Source: Flavobacterium sp. HSC-61S13 (GTDB lineage Bacteria > Bacteroidota > Bacteroidia > Flavobacteriales > Flavobacteriaceae). From it: 64,000 nt of DNA. Of the stretch, positions 1 through 9,542 are shown in pieces. The translations under genes and the position numbers were made by a program. The notes beneath the pieces are model-generated. The model ran no database searches. It worked only from the letters and a program-made list of their open reading frames with translations, and was not told the DNA's origin. The stretch spans positions 124,001 through 188,000 of the forward strand of contig NZ_JALJZV010000002.1 in assembly GCF_024171535.1 (NCBI RefSeq), given 5' to 3'. Numbering within the stretch: position 1 is the stretch's first letter; each line of letters begins with the position of its first letter.

Positions 1-1146
1 CATATCATTAAACGAAACTTTAGTATCTGGCAAAGCATTGATAACACCGCGAGATGTTATAGCGTCATCCATATCAATTTCTATAGTTAAGTAATAATGT
101 GGTGCCGTGAATTTAGATTCTCCTAAACGACGAGCGATGGTTTTTCTCATCGAAGAGTTTTTAATCTCTTCTCTGTCTATCTCACCTGCTGCTACAAATG
201 CTTTGACAGGACTCGCTGATTTGGCATCAGGAGTTGCTGCTGCTGGTTTGGCAACGGCTGTAAAATTCTCTATATCTTTTTTAACAATTCTACCGCTCTC
301 TCCTGAACCTTTTACATCTTGAAGTGAAATTCCTTTATCCTTAGCAATTTTTCTAGCTAAAGGCGAAGCAAATACCCTTCCTTCTTGTTGGTTTGAGACT
401 TCGGTTGAACTCGTTACTGTTGTTTCTTTTTTGTTTTCTACAACAGCGTCTTTAGCTTGGGTTTGTTCTGTATCGGCTGTAGTTACTTCCGTTGCAGTTG
501 CACCACTCGCAAGAGCGGCTTCCACATCGGTTCCTTCTGGTCCGATAATTGCCAAAACGCTATCAACTGGAGCAGATTCTCCTTCTTGAATTCCTACATA
601 CAATAAAGTACCCGACTGGAATGATTCAAATTCCATCGTTGCTTTATCGGTTTCAATTTCTGCGAGTATGTCGCCTTCTTCCACCTTATCACCGACCTTT
701 TTAATCCAAGTTGCTACGGTCCCATCTGTCATGGTATCGCTTAAACGAGGCATGGTAACTATGGTAACGCCTTTCGGTAAACTTGTAGTTTTTGCTGGAG
801 CAGCTTCTTTTTCGATTGGTTTTGTTTCCGCTTGATTTGCTGCTGCTTTCACTTCTTCTTTAACTTCAGCAGCAGTCCCACCTTTGATTAAAGCCGAGAT
901 ATCTTCTCCTTCATTTCCAATAATGGCCAAAAGGGAGTCAACTGGAGCTGATTCGCCTTCTTGAAGTCCGATATACAATAAAGTACCCGAATAGAACGAT
1001 TCAAATTCCATGGTTGCTTTATCGGTTTCAATTTCCGCTAGAATGTCTCCTTCCGAAATTTTATCACCAACTTTCTTTAACCACGTTGCTACAACACCAT
1101 CGGTCATGGTATCGCTCAAACGCGGCATTGTAATTACTTCTGCCAT
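1..1146 (-). CDS. pdhC: Pyruvate dehydrogenase E2, dihydrolipoamide acetyltransferase (partial)
   Basis: This is the E2 core of the pyruvate dehydrogenase complex, which transfers acetyl groups from lipoyl arms to CoA. The frame is open for 382 codons from the ATG at 1146 to the window edge, so the C-terminal half of the catalytic domain is missing. There are two lipoyl domains, each with the motif ETDKATMEFES; the lipoylated lysines are Lys43 and Lys168. Between them lie Ala/Glu/Lys-rich linkers. A peripheral subunit-binding domain follows (RVFASPLARKIAKDKG, from about residue 256). The catalytic domain then begins (SSMRKTIARRLGESK, about residue 310). The start lies 5 bases after the pdhA stop, so the two genes form an operon. 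The two lipoyl domains are nearly identical over long stretches, suggesting a recent duplication or gene conversion. Identification is firm. Confidence 0.96.
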   Translation of the reverse strand, partial: MAEVITMPRLSDTMTDGVVATWLKKVGDKISEGDILAEIETDKATMEFESFYSGTLLYIGLQEGESAPVDSLLAIIGNEGEDISALIKGGTAAEVKEEVKAAANQAETKPIEKEAAPAKTTSLPKGVTIVTMPRLSDTMTDGTVATWIKKVGDKVEEGDILAEIETDKATMEFESFQSGTLLYVGIQEGESAPVDSVLAIIGPEGTDVEAALASGATATEVTTADTEQTQAKDAVVENKKETTVTSSTEVSNQQEGRVFASPLARKIAKDKGISLQDVKGSGESGRIVKKDIENFTAVAKPAAATPDAKSASPVKAFVAAGEIDREEIKNSSMRKTIARRLGESKFTAPHYYLTIEIDMDDAITSRGVINALPDTKVSFNDM

Positions 1147-1151
1147 ATCAA

Positions 1152-2150
1152 TTATAGTTTATGAGGTAAAAAAGGATAATTCTCTTGTTCGTAAACAACG
1201 TCATACATCACATTTTTATCTGGGTAAGGAGAATCTTCTGCGAATTTTTCACATTCGGCAACTAAATCTTTAACTCTTTGATCAATTACTTCGATTTCTG
1301 AAGTCGTTGCGTAGTTGTTCTCCAATATAATATCCAACACTTGAGTAATTGGATCTATTTTTTTGTACTCTTCTACTTCTTCTTTAGATCGGTAATTTTG
1401 CGCATCAGACATGGAATGTCCTCTGTATCGGTATGTTTTCATCTCCAAAAAGGTTGGTCCATCACCACGACGAGCTCTTTCAATAGCTTCATACATGGCT
1501 TCAGCCACTTTAATTGGATTCATACCGTCAACAGGTCCACATGGCATTTCATAACCCAAACCTAGTTTCCAAATATCGGTATGGTTTGCCGTACGCTCTA
1601 CAGACGTTCCCATAGCATAACCGTTGTTTTCAACAATAAAAACAACCGGTAATTTCCATAGCATCGCCATATTAAAAGCCTCGTGCAAAGAACCTTGTCG
1701 TGCGGCACCATCCCCAAAGTAGGTCATGGTAACTCCACCCGTATTAAAATATTTATCAGCAAAAGCCAATCCAGCACCTACAGGAATTTGCGCTCCTACA
1801 ATACCGTGACCTCCATAGAAATTATGTTCTTTAGAAAAGATATGCATCGATCCTCCCAAACCTTGGGAAGTTCCTGTAGCCTTACCTAACAATTCTGCCA
1901 TAATACGCTTAGGATCTACTCCTAAACCGATCGGTTGAACGTGGTTTCTATAAGCCGTAATCATCTTATCTTTTGATGGATTCATAGCGTGCAAAGCTCC
2001 CGCTAATACCGCTTCTTGCCCATTATATAAATGTAAAAAACCTCTTACTTTTTGTTGAATGTATAAAGCCGCTAGTTTGTCTTCAAACTTTCTCCAAAAC
2101 AGCATGTCTTCATACCACTTTAGATAAACTTCTTTTGTAATTTCTTTCAT
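1152..2150 (-). CDS. pdhA: Pyruvate dehydrogenase E1 component, alpha subunit
   Basis: This is the thiamine-diphosphate subunit that decarboxylates pyruvate and hands the acetyl group to the E2 lipoyl arm. It has 332 residues, normal for the alpha chain of a heterotetrameric E1. The ThDP/Mg motif is GDGAARQGSLHEAFNMA ending in VENN (about residues 145-177). The loop YRYRGHSMSDAQNYRS matches the regulatory loop of E1-alpha chains. It lies directly upstream of pdhC (5-base gap), so both are probably one transcript. The beta subunit gene is not in this window, and neither is E3. This split pdhA-pdhC arrangement with pdhB elsewhere is common in Flavobacteriaceae. Start: the ATG at 2150 gives MKEITKEVYLKWYEDM, which fits family N-termini. 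Confidence 0.95.
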   Translation of the reverse strand: MKEITKEVYLKWYEDMLFWRKFEDKLAALYIQQKVRGFLHLYNGQEAVLAGALHAMNPSKDKMITAYRNHVQPIGLGVDPKRIMAELLGKATGTSQGLGGSMHIFSKEHNFYGGHGIVGAQIPVGAGLAFADKYFNTGGVTMTYFGDGAARQGSLHEAFNMAMLWKLPVVFIVENNGYAMGTSVERTANHTDIWKLGLGYEMPCGPVDGMNPIKVAEAMYEAIERARRGDGPTFLEMKTYRYRGHSMSDAQNYRSKEEVEEYKKIDPITQVLDIILENNYATTSEIEVIDQRVKDLVAECEKFAEDSPYPDKNVMYDVVYEQENYPFLPHKL

Positions 2151-2461
2151 ATATAAATAATGTTTTTTTTCAACGGTCTTATGTTAGTGATGCAGCTTCG
2201 TCAGTGTTTGTTTTACAACAAACCAGTTATTAATAGTTTTCCTATCTTCAATCTTAATCTCGCAAAATGTACCACCTTTGATACCGATTCTATGTATTCA
2301 CAATTTCCGTGAAGTAGCAAAAATAGTATATCCCTTTTAGATGAGAAAATTTATTTGGATGATTTTATGATTCTCTGAAATATGTTGTGTTCTTTCCATC
2401 GAAATAAGCTCCTTTTTTAAAGGATATTATGTTTCTAAATGCCACCTCATTGGATTCGACT
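2151..2461. other. Intergenic region upstream of pdhA
   Basis: This 311-base AT-rich gap lies between the ugd stop and the pdhA start, both on the minus strand. I see no convincing ORF or strong terminator hairpin. The only promoter-like element is TATTTTTG on the minus strand (2318-2325), which fits the TAnnTTTG -7 pattern but has no -33 TTG at the right distance. It would leave a leader of about 160 bases before pdhA. Confidence 0.4.
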
Positions 2462-3853
2462 TTATCGCCCAATGGCACCATATATAAAACCGATTTTTTC
2501 TAATTTTCCTTTATCCAAAACATTTCGCCCATCAAATATAAAAGCAGGCTTCTGCATTTGATTGTAAATCTTTTCCCAATCATAGGAATTGAATTCCTCC
2601 CATTCAGTTAATACTGCGATAGCATGAACGTTTTCACAGGCTTGATAAGGTGTTGAATGTACTTGAACAAATCGTTGATTTTCGTCCTCTGAACGGGTAT
2701 TCAAATAGTTGAGATCGGAATACATTTGCTGATCCGATACTTTCGGATCATAAACTTGGATTAACGCCTGTTCATTCAACAGATAGTCTGCTATATAAAT
2801 AGCCGCAGATTCTCTACTGTCGTTGGTATTCTTTTTAAAAGCCCATCCCAAGAAGGCAATCTTCTTATCCGAAACCGTATTGTATAAGGTTTTTACAATT
2901 CGATGAGCAAAGCGTTCGCGTTGATGATTATTCATGATAATCACTTGTTCCCAATAATCCGCAACTTCGTTTAAACCATAGCTTTTAGCAATATACACCA
3001 GATTTAATATGTCTTTTTGAAAGCAAGATCCTCCGAAGCCAACTGATGCCTTTAAAAATTCAGATCCAATTCGGCTATCCATTCCAATGGCTTTTGCCAC
3101 TTCAGTAACATCAGCTCCGGTTTTCTCACAAAGTTCCGATATAGCATTAATCGATGACACCCTTTGTGCTAAAAAAGCGTTGGCCGTTAATTTTGACAGT
3201 TCAGAAGACCACACGTTGGTAGTTAGGATTTTGTCAGCGGGAACCCATCTGGAGTATATATCGACCAAGGCTTGAACTGCTTCTTCGCCTTTTGCCGTTT
3301 CTTCGCCACCAATCAATACACGATCGGGGAAGAAAAGGTCCTCAACGGCTGTACCTTCAGCTAAAAATTCGGGATTGGATAAAATTTGAAACTGTACCGA
3401 GTTTCCCGTATTATCTAAGATATTCTTTAAAGCTGTAGCCGTACGTACGGGTAAAGTCGATTTTTCAACAACAATCTTATCCGTGGTAGCAACTCTTGCA
3501 ATCTGCCTCGCACAGAGTTCTATGTATTTTAAGTCCGAAGCCATTCCCTTACCTAGACCATAAGTCTTCGTCGGAGTGTTGACAGAAATAAAAATCATAT
3601 CCGCATTTTCAATGGCAGCATCCACATCGGTTGAAAAAAACAAATTTCTACCTCGAGCTTCCCGAACGACCTCACTTAATCCCGGCTCATAAATAGGCAA
3701 CTGATTTAGATCTTCACTATTCCATGCCGCAATTCGCGCTTCATTAACATCGACTACGGTAATTTTGATGTCTGGGCATTTTTGAGCAATAACCGACATC
3801 GTTGGTCCGCCAACATAACCCGCACCAATACAACATATATTCTGAATCTTCAT
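2462..3853 (-). CDS. ugd: UDP-glucose 6-dehydrogenase, eukaryote-like form
   Basis: This enzyme oxidises UDP-glucose twice with NAD+ to UDP-glucuronate, a precursor of capsule, exopolysaccharide and LPS sugars. The N-terminal Rossmann motif is [13 protein letters not shown], followed by [16 protein letters not shown] and LPIYEPGL. This wording is closer to animal and plant UGDH than to typical E. coli or Bacillus Ugd. The catalytic Cys lies in [14 protein letters not shown]. The C-terminal UDP-binding domain ends in FDGRNVLD. An upstream in-frame ATG exists at 3868, but the start at 3853 matches family N-termini and leaves room for a leader after the -7 box at 3882-3889. The gene stands alone, with no glycosyltransferases beside it, so the glucuronate it supplies is probably used by enzymes encoded elsewhere. 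Confidence 0.93.
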   Translation of the reverse strand: MKIQNICCIGAGYVGGPTMSVIAQKCPDIKITVVDVNEARIAAWNSEDLNQLPIYEPGLSEVVREARGRNLFFSTDVDAAIENADMIFISVNTPTKTYGLGKGMASDLKYIELCARQIARVATTDKIVVEKSTLPVRTATALKNILDNTGNSVQFQILSNPEFLAEGTAVEDLFFPDRVLIGGEETAKGEEAVQALVDIYSRWVPADKILTTNVWSSELSKLTANAFLAQRVSSINAISELCEKTGADVTEVAKAIGMDSRIGSEFLKASVGFGGSCFQKDILNLVYIAKSYGLNEVADYWEQVIIMNNHQRERFAHRIVKTLYNTVSDKKIAFLGWAFKKNTNDSRESAAIYIADYLLNEQALIQVYDPKVSDQQMYSDLNYLNTRSEDENQRFVQVHSTPYQACENVHAIAVLTEWEEFNSYDWEKIYNQMQKPAFIFDGRNVLDKGKLEKIGFIYGAIGR

Positions 3854-3881
3854 CTCTAGGTATTCCATTAATTTGTACTAG

Positions 3882-3889
3882 CAAATATA
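3882..3889 (-). promoter_or_regulatory. Candidate -7 promoter box of ugd
   Basis: The minus strand reads TATATTTG, an exact match to the Bacteroidota -7 consensus TAnnTTTG, 29 bases upstream of the preferred ugd start. No clear -33 TTG is present at the usual spacing. Confidence 0.45.
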
Positions 3890-4048
3890 ACAAACTCTGA
3901 TTGCTTCTGCTTGTTTTTATCTCGATAAAAGCTGGTAATTCCGATTTGTATCCGTTAAAACGCCCCTAATTATACCAACGAATTTATAGCTAACATCTAT
4001 AAGCCTTTCTCCAACATACATCATCACAACGCTAACCTATAAACAAAA

Positions 4049-4082
4049 CACCTCCTAACTCTTGAACATGAGTAGGAGGCGC
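4049..4082 (-). terminator. Rho-independent terminator after the 1614-residue T9SS protein
   Basis: The inverted repeat CCTCCTAACTC / GAGTAGGAGG (one bulged base) surrounds a short loop. On the minus strand it is followed by a T-rich run (TGTTTTGTTT). It lies about 100 bases past the stop at 4179. Confidence 0.65.
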
Positions 4083-4178
4083 TTTATCAAAACTCCAAAA
4101 AACACAGCAGTGAAGCTTTTTAATTCTATCGCTTTCTGCTATACAATCCCTGAAAAACGGGAATGATATTCAGAGAAT

Positions 4179-7100
4179 TTATTTCTTAATAATTTTGAAA
4201 GACTGTGAGTCCTTCGTTGTATAAACCTTAATAATATAGGTTGCTTGAGCCAAATAGCTCATATCTACAGAAGCCTCGTTATCAGAATTATAGGCCGTAA
4301 ACAACAACTGTCCATTCAAAGAATAAACTTCTACTTTAGTCAAAACCTCTTTGTAAGAGACCCTCAATATATCAGCTACCGGATTGGGGTAATAATGCAA
4401 TTGCATTACATCAAAACTATCGATACCCAATGTTATCTCTACTGTCACCGCCAATGCATCGCCCCAACATAGATTTGTATTGAAGAGTACTCCATAATAA
4501 ACATGACCATCAACTAAAGGAACAGTAGCATCTAGTCGGTCTTTATTCTCTTGTGCATTTGCTAGTGATGCGAACCAAATCACATCGGCCTGATCTGTAG
4601 TTAAATCCGCGACTGTAGCGCTATTTACAAACTTCTGCAAATCGCTTCCAGTCGGTGCTAATGGTTTATCATGGACGGTTATTTGTACTGCTGTTCTTGG
4701 AGATTCACAATCCAATATAACCTGACTCACATAATACAAGCCGGTTTGTACTACAAGGGTATCACTTAAAGCAGAGCCTCCAGTTTGATCGCGATACCAT
4801 TTTGCAATTTTATCACCCGGTACATCTACGTGCAATTGCGATACAGTGGTAGTGCCGCAGAATTGTTGCGCATTGACTTGTGGCGCAGTAGCATTATCGA
4901 TAATGGTAACCAATACACTGAGTCTAGGTGACTCACAATCTCCTACTTTCTGAGTAACGTAATACTGTCCTGTTTGCAATACTTGGTTTGCTGGTAAGGC
5001 TGTACCTCCTTGTGCAGAAGAATACCAAATCGCGGTAGCATTAGCATCAACGATTACTTCCAAATCAGCAATCTGAGCAGCTGTATTACAAAATCTTTGA
5101 TTGACTGCCAAAGGCTCAGTTACCTCAGGGAAAACTGAAATCGCAACGGCGAGGCGAGGCGACTCGCATCCCAATAGGCTTTGACTTACATAATATGTTT
5201 TGGTAGTCAAGGACACCGTTGAATCCAATGCTACAGTACTATCCAGATCCAAATACCAATGGGCAACGGCGTCAGGCACAAGTTGTGGTGCTAAATCTGC
5301 TATAGTAGCGGAACCACATATCAGCACAGGAGCCATAATTGGTGTAGCAGGACTTTGACTTAGGACCACACTGATCTCAATACGTTCAGACTCACAATCA
5401 CCGCTCTTCTGAGACACATAATAAGTCCCTGTTTGAAGTAATTGATTTGTAGCTAACCCGACTCCGCCTTGAGCCGATGCATACCAAATCGCGGTTGCAC
5501 CAGGATCTGTACTTACAGTCAAATCCGAAACTCGCGCATCCATACTGCAGAAAGATTGGTCAGCCGCTACTGGTGCAGTGACTTCTGGATGAACGATCAT
5601 GGCGACCGCAATTCGAGCCGACTCACATCCAGCTAGACGTTGACTTAAATAATATGTTCTACTAGTCATCAATTCAGTAGCATCTAAAGCATGGGTACTG
5701 TCCAGATCCAAATACCAATTTGCAACGGCATTAGGCAAAAGTTGTGGATCTAAATCTCCTACTGCGACTGTTCCGCATATAGGCACCGGATTGAAGGTTG
5801 GCGCAACTGGAACTGAATTAACTTCAATATCTACTGTGGTTCGCACCGACTCACAATTCTGGTTACTTTGCGAAAAGGAGTAAGTCCCCGTAGTCATTAC
5901 AATATTTGTATTGATCAGATTATCAGCCGCGTCATACCACTGTAGGGTATTGCTCGGATCATATACCACCGCTATATCATTTAAAAAAGTCGTTCCACAA
6001 TATACTTTTGAGGTATACTGCGGTGCAGCTGGTTGAGCGAGCAGACTTACTGTGAATTTTTTAGGAATTGATTCACAACCATCAACTGTTTGGGACACAT
6101 AATAGTCTCCAGCTTCCAATAGATGAGTTTCTGGAACAGGCGTACTTCTGTCTGCCGATCTATACCATTTCAAATTTTGTCCTACAGCTACTAGTTCCGA
6201 AATGGGCGTTTGTTGACATACAGCCTGTGCTTCATCGATTTGCACCTGTGCAAGATCTAAGGCATTTACATTAAAAATTTTTGTTTTTTCACAAACATCC
6301 ATGGTTATATTAGCCGTCACCCCAGTAACTCCTATCTGACCGGCTCTGTAATACACCTTTTTAGCATGGGTATCGGCTGGATAAGGAATCGTCGCGGATT
6401 GATCTAAAAATAAACTTCCTGCAGTAGCAGTCCATTTTACTTGGACTGGAAAAACCTGCTTGAATTTGATATTAAATCTGTTTCTAGATATTGCTTTATT
6501 AGTTCCATTAAACTCATAGACTACGCTATAAACATCTGTCTCGGTATAATTGGTCCTTGCACTGCTCGAAGAGTCCATACCATCATGTGCGATCTCGACG
6601 ATTAAATTGGATAGGCCATCCCAATCATAATTGGTGTCAAAAAGAATTTCTTGCCAGCCGGAATCCGTATGGGTATATTTTTTCGGGGTAAATACCGTGG
6701 TAAAATCAGCACTTATAAAATCTACATAAATATATTTACTTAAATTAGTAGGTGCTATTTTTACGGTATAATTATCATTATCATTACTAGCTCCTGGGGT
6801 AGTTATATCAAAGGCTAACGAACCTAGTTGTCCTTTAGTAAGCCCCGAATTTCTAAGTTCTTCCGCGGTAAATAAAATTTGAACACGAGCAGAACGTCGA
6901 TAATTGTTAAATGCTGACAAACTAGAATCGAAGTATGCAGGCGAATCCGCTCCTATTTGTTTAACGACAAAATCAGGGTCTACCACCTCTAGCGGTACTA
7001 TTTCAGAAACACAGCCTGCAGGTTGATCCGAACTTGGAATATATGTCGGTTCAAAATCATTTATAATTAAAGTATATAATTCTATAATAGCTTGGCACTG

Positions 7101-9023
7101 TTGCCCGCTTGACTGCGAAGCAGTCAGTGTATATTTTTGATTGGCATAACTATCAAATATCCAACCATTTGTCGCATCTCCGCTTACGCCTACAGACGGG
7201 CTCCAAGAATACGTATCATAAGAATTACCACCTTCTTCTATGGTAACTGGCCCAGCTGTACCTGTACCTTCACAAAGTACCAGCGTAGTCGCGTTCAATT
7301 TTAAATCAGGAGCTGGCAATACTGGAACGGTAATTTCCTGCCTTGGAGAGACACAGCCCGTTTCAAATTGAAGATTGTAAAAATAAAAATAAAAGTATTG
7401 GACATTATCTCCCCTATAGGAGTCTGGAATACTCACCACACCGTTAGTTTCCTGATAGGGATATGAAATGACGACATCCTCATCATCATCATATAATAGT
7501 CGTAATCCCGAAGATGATTTGACCAACAAACGATAACCATTTCCAGTGCTAATCTCTGCGTCCAAAGGTATGGTTACCACACCATCTATATCATTAAAAG
7601 TAATAGTTAAATTTCCTGTCGAATAGATTTCTTGATCTAAGGAATTAACAATCTTAATATCCAAGGTACCTGAACTCGTTGGGTAAATATCCACACTTTT
7701 CAATATTATATCTTGTGCGGTATTAAACACTATACCATGATCGACCAGAGCACTGTGATAGATGGTCAGGTCAGGCTGGATTCGCCCCACTTGCGCTTCT
7801 ATGCTATTTCCCGTTAATATAGACGCCCAAAAACGAGTTGTCTTGTTTATCATTGGTGAGTTTACCGTATCTCCTATACCGATAATATTCCCACCTATCT
7901 CGCGATCATACCACTGCACATCGGCATTAGCAACTCCTGCAATAAGTGTGGCGGAATTATGCCCGCAGACAGTCGAGGCAGATAAGGTCAAAACCGGAAA
8001 AACACAGCTTGTTCTAATTTTAGTACCCGTTGTCCATTCACTCATGCTCGTTGTGCTGCATTGATACCTCAAATACAGCATATACTTGGTTGAAGCCACT
8101 AAATTGTTAAAATCCTTCGTTAAGGCCGTAGTAGGCACTATTCCTGTCTGCACTAGCCCGACAGTTCCACTGCCTGGTAGACCACTGGTACGCAGTTCAT
8201 ATTCACAACCCACAGCTGCTAATAAATTGTTATCTAGCCAATTTACCGTAGCCGCAGTTGCCGTCACATTTTGAACAGTAATGGTATAAGGTTCCAAACA
8301 ATCGGGAGTTTTTAACGCACTAACAGCAAAAATATTTAACACTGCTCCAGAATTGGCCGTTTTACTGATCACCACTTCTGATGCTTCCTTGTTATAGTTT
8401 ACAACGTCAAGAGGAATTTCTACGCTAAATAATTTTGGATTACCAGAGGGGGTTTCAATATGGTCGTTAGTCACATTGATTCTCCCTACGCCAGAAACCA
8501 CAATATCTGCAGAGCTTCCTCCAAACCAATCAGCAACTCTTAATCCAGTTACCATCTGAGAGGTTCCATCAGTAAAATTTACCGTGGCAGTAAAGACTGC
8601 TGGACTATTTCCTGCACTGCCTCCTGTGGTGAGTAAGTACATCTTCTTCATCTTTACCCGTGATGATAAAAACAGTGTATCTGACTGATACAACGAAGTT
8701 ATTCGCAAAGAATTGTTTAAATCATAAGGTTGCATCTGAAAGTTTAATCCAGAAATATTAGCTGCAGTAATGAGACCATTGGTCGGCAATCCGACAGTTG
8801 CATCGGGGGAATTGGCATTTGCCTTAAAATCCCTACTGAGAAAACTGAAATTGTCAGTATCTACCCTATGGGTTGTTGAGGCAATCGAAGGACCTACACC
8901 ATTGGCAATAACATCTGCGTTAAAACCAGAACTCAACTGTAAGGTGACATAATCTTGTGCTTGTCCATTCAAACAGACCAGCCAAAAAAATGCATTTAAA
9001 AATAAAAGAGTATTTTTTTTCAT
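4179..9023 (-). CDS. Large T9SS-secreted multidomain surface protein with eight Ig-like repeats
   Basis: This is a predicted exported protein of 1614 residues. I chose the ATG at 9023 because it gives a clean signal peptide (MKKNTLLFLNAFFWLVCLNGQAQ); an ATG 30 bases upstream would add a charged leader. An N-terminal domain of about 230 residues is followed by a fibronectin type III-like domain (CLEPYTITVQNVTATAATVNW) and an Ig-like segment (about residues 340-400). A central region follows, with another beta-rich domain resembling those that bind partner proteins or glycans. Near residue 935, eight tandem units of about 75 residues begin; most carry a Trp-Tyr pair (W-Y-x), a TYYVSQ-like strand and a GCESxR-like Cys signature. 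The last 75 residues (YYPNPVADILRVSYKE to IIKK) are a type A T9SS sorting domain. No catalytic motif is visible, so an adhesin or surface-scaffold role is inference. Confidence 0.85.
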   Translation of the reverse strand: MKKNTLLFLNAFFWLVCLNGQAQDYVTLQLSSGFNADVIANGVGPSIASTTHRVDTDNFSFLSRDFKANANSPDATVGLPTNGLITAANISGLNFQMQPYDLNNSLRITSLYQSDTLFLSSRVKMKKMYLLTTGGSAGNSPAVFTATVNFTDGTSQMVTGLRVADWFGGSSADIVVSGVGRINVTNDHIETPSGNPKLFSVEIPLDVVNYNKEASEVVISKTANSGAVLNIFAVSALKTPDCLEPYTITVQNVTATAATVNWLDNNLLAAVGCEYELRTSGLPGSGTVGLVQTGIVPTTALTKDFNNLVASTKYMLYLRYQCSTTSMSEWTTGTKIRTSCVFPVLTLSASTVCGHNSATLIAGVANADVQWYDREIGGNIIGIGDTVNSPMINKTTRFWASILTGNSIEAQVGRIQPDLTIYHSALVDHGIVFNTAQDIILKSVDIYPTSSGTLDIKIVNSLDQEIYSTGNLTITFNDIDGVVTIPLDAEISTGNGYRLLVKSSSGLRLLYDDDEDVVISYPYQETNGVVSIPDSYRGDNVQYFYFYFYNLQFETGCVSPRQEITVPVLPAPDLKLNATTLVLCEGTGTAGPVTIEEGGNSYDTYSWSPSVGVSGDATNGWIFDSYANQKYTLTASQSSGQQCQAIIELYTLIINDFEPTYIPSSDQPAGCVSEIVPLEVVDPDFVVKQIGADSPAYFDSSLSAFNNYRRSARVQILFTAEELRNSGLTKGQLGSLAFDITTPGASNDNDNYTVKIAPTNLSKYIYVDFISADFTTVFTPKKYTHTDSGWQEILFDTNYDWDGLSNLIVEIAHDGMDSSSSARTNYTETDVYSVVYEFNGTNKAISRNRFNIKFKQVFPVQVKWTATAGSLFLDQSATIPYPADTHAKKVYYRAGQIGVTGVTANITMDVCEKTKIFNVNALDLAQVQIDEAQAVCQQTPISELVAVGQNLKWYRSADRSTPVPETHLLEAGDYYVSQTVDGCESIPKKFTVSLLAQPAAPQYTSKVYCGTTFLNDIAVVYDPSNTLQWYDAADNLINTNIVMTTGTYSFSQSNQNCESVRTTVDIEVNSVPVAPTFNPVPICGTVAVGDLDPQLLPNAVANWYLDLDSTHALDATELMTSRTYYLSQRLAGCESARIAVAMIVHPEVTAPVAADQSFCSMDARVSDLTVSTDPGATAIWYASAQGGVGLATNQLLQTGTYYVSQKSGDCESERIEISVVLSQSPATPIMAPVLICGSATIADLAPQLVPDAVAHWYLDLDSTVALDSTVSLTTKTYYVSQSLLGCESPRLAVAISVFPEVTEPLAVNQRFCNTAAQIADLEVIVDANATAIWYSSAQGGTALPANQVLQTGQYYVTQKVGDCESPRLSVLVTIIDNATAPQVNAQQFCGTTTVSQLHVDVPGDKIAKWYRDQTGGSALSDTLVVQTGLYYVSQVILDCESPRTAVQITVHDKPLAPTGSDLQKFVNSATVADLTTDQADVIWFASLANAQENKDRLDATVPLVDGHVYYGVLFNTNLCWGDALAVTVEITLGIDSFDVMQLHYYPNPVADILRVSYKEVLTKVEVYSLNGQLLFTAYNSDNEASVDMSYLAQATYIIKVYTTKDSQSFKIIKK
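4848..5765 (-). repeat. Higher-order tandem duplication: two ~459-bp blocks inside the T9SS protein
   Basis: Two adjacent blocks (about 5307-5765 and 4848-5306) each encode a pair of repeat units in the same order. The first unit of each pair contains NWYLDLDST or HWYLDLDST and the second contains TAIWYASAQGG or TAIWYSSAQGG. The blocks are more alike than either unit within a block, so the pair was duplicated as one piece. At the DNA level the match is clear, for example near 5711-5776 and 5252-5318. Confidence 0.8.
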
Positions 9024-9354
9024 TGTATAAGTATTTTTAAGTTTACACTTCACTAGAAATAAAAATACTTTTTTTAGTCATAAAACAAATTAAAAACTAT
9101 TTTTTAACATTATTAAGAAATTAATAATACAGAAATTAAATTTAAGTAAACAAATGACTTTTGTTAATAGATAACACAGTGCACAATAATAGAACATCCA
9201 TGTGAAAAAACGCCTGATAACTACCTATTGCGACTATATATGCGATAAAACAAATACAGCACCTTCAGTAAATCAATAAAAACATACAAATCAAATAGTT
9301 ATGAGTAAAAGATAAAATTGTCAATTTCAGCCTTGAAGTGTTAAATACTGAAAG

Positions 9355-9480
9355 ATGAAAAATTACTCGAAAAAAAAAATCGCTATCCCAAATGGGGAGG
9401 CAGCCCGAATTTTGTGTTTGTACGATCATAAAGTACAAATTTTCCGGCGAGATCTATTTTTGGATAATTTATTGAATTAA
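9355..9480 (+). CDS. Possible small protein of 41 residues, unknown
   Basis: An ATG at 9355 opens 41 codons (MKNYSKKKIAIPNGEA, then RILCLYDHKVQIFRRD, ending in DNLLN), preceded by an in-frame TGA and followed within 6 bases by a strong terminator. The stretch 9382-9450 is richer in G+C than its surroundings, which suggests coding constraint. I do not recognise the peptide. The minus strand is also open over this stretch but lacks a start codon in the most protein-like frame, so the strand is uncertain. It may instead be the remnant of a lost gene. Confidence 0.25.
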   Translation: MKNYSKKKIAIPNGEAARILCLYDHKVQIFRRDLFLDNLLN

Positions 9481-9484
9481 AAAT

Positions 9485-9526
9485 AAAAAGGCCGTTGCAA
9501 AATTAAATTTGCAACGGCCTTTTTCA
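9485..9526 (-). terminator. Bidirectional terminator ending the rpoBC operon
   Basis: A perfect inverted repeat, AAAAAGGCCGTTGCAAA / TTTGCAACGGCCTTTTT, with a short AT loop. T-tracts exist in both directions, so it can end the long rpoB-rpoC-DUF3467 transcript (minus) and anything read from the left (plus). Confidence 0.9.
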
Positions 9527-9542
9527 AATTATACAACAGATT

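Larger units (their letters stand above)
3870..4178. other. Intergenic region between ugd and the T9SS repeat protein
   Basis: This region holds the ugd -7 box at its left end and the terminator of the downstream-reading repeat-protein gene at about 4049-4082. Apart from these two signals I see nothing. Confidence 0.5.
9054..9542. other. Intergenic region between the T9SS gene and the DUF3467 gene
   Basis: The right part holds a bidirectional terminator (9485-9526) and a possible 41-codon ORF on the plus strand (9355-9480). There is also an inverted repeat TTTGTAC / GTACAAA around 9417-9439. The left part (9054-9350) is very AT-rich and must carry the promoter of the large T9SS gene, but I find no exact TAnnTTTG box there. 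Confidence 0.45.

Noticed and set aside
4848..6218. Regularly spaced repeats considered as a CRISPR array
   Set aside because: The repeats are in-frame protein repeats of about 225 bp with diverged sequence; there are no identical short repeats with unique spacers.
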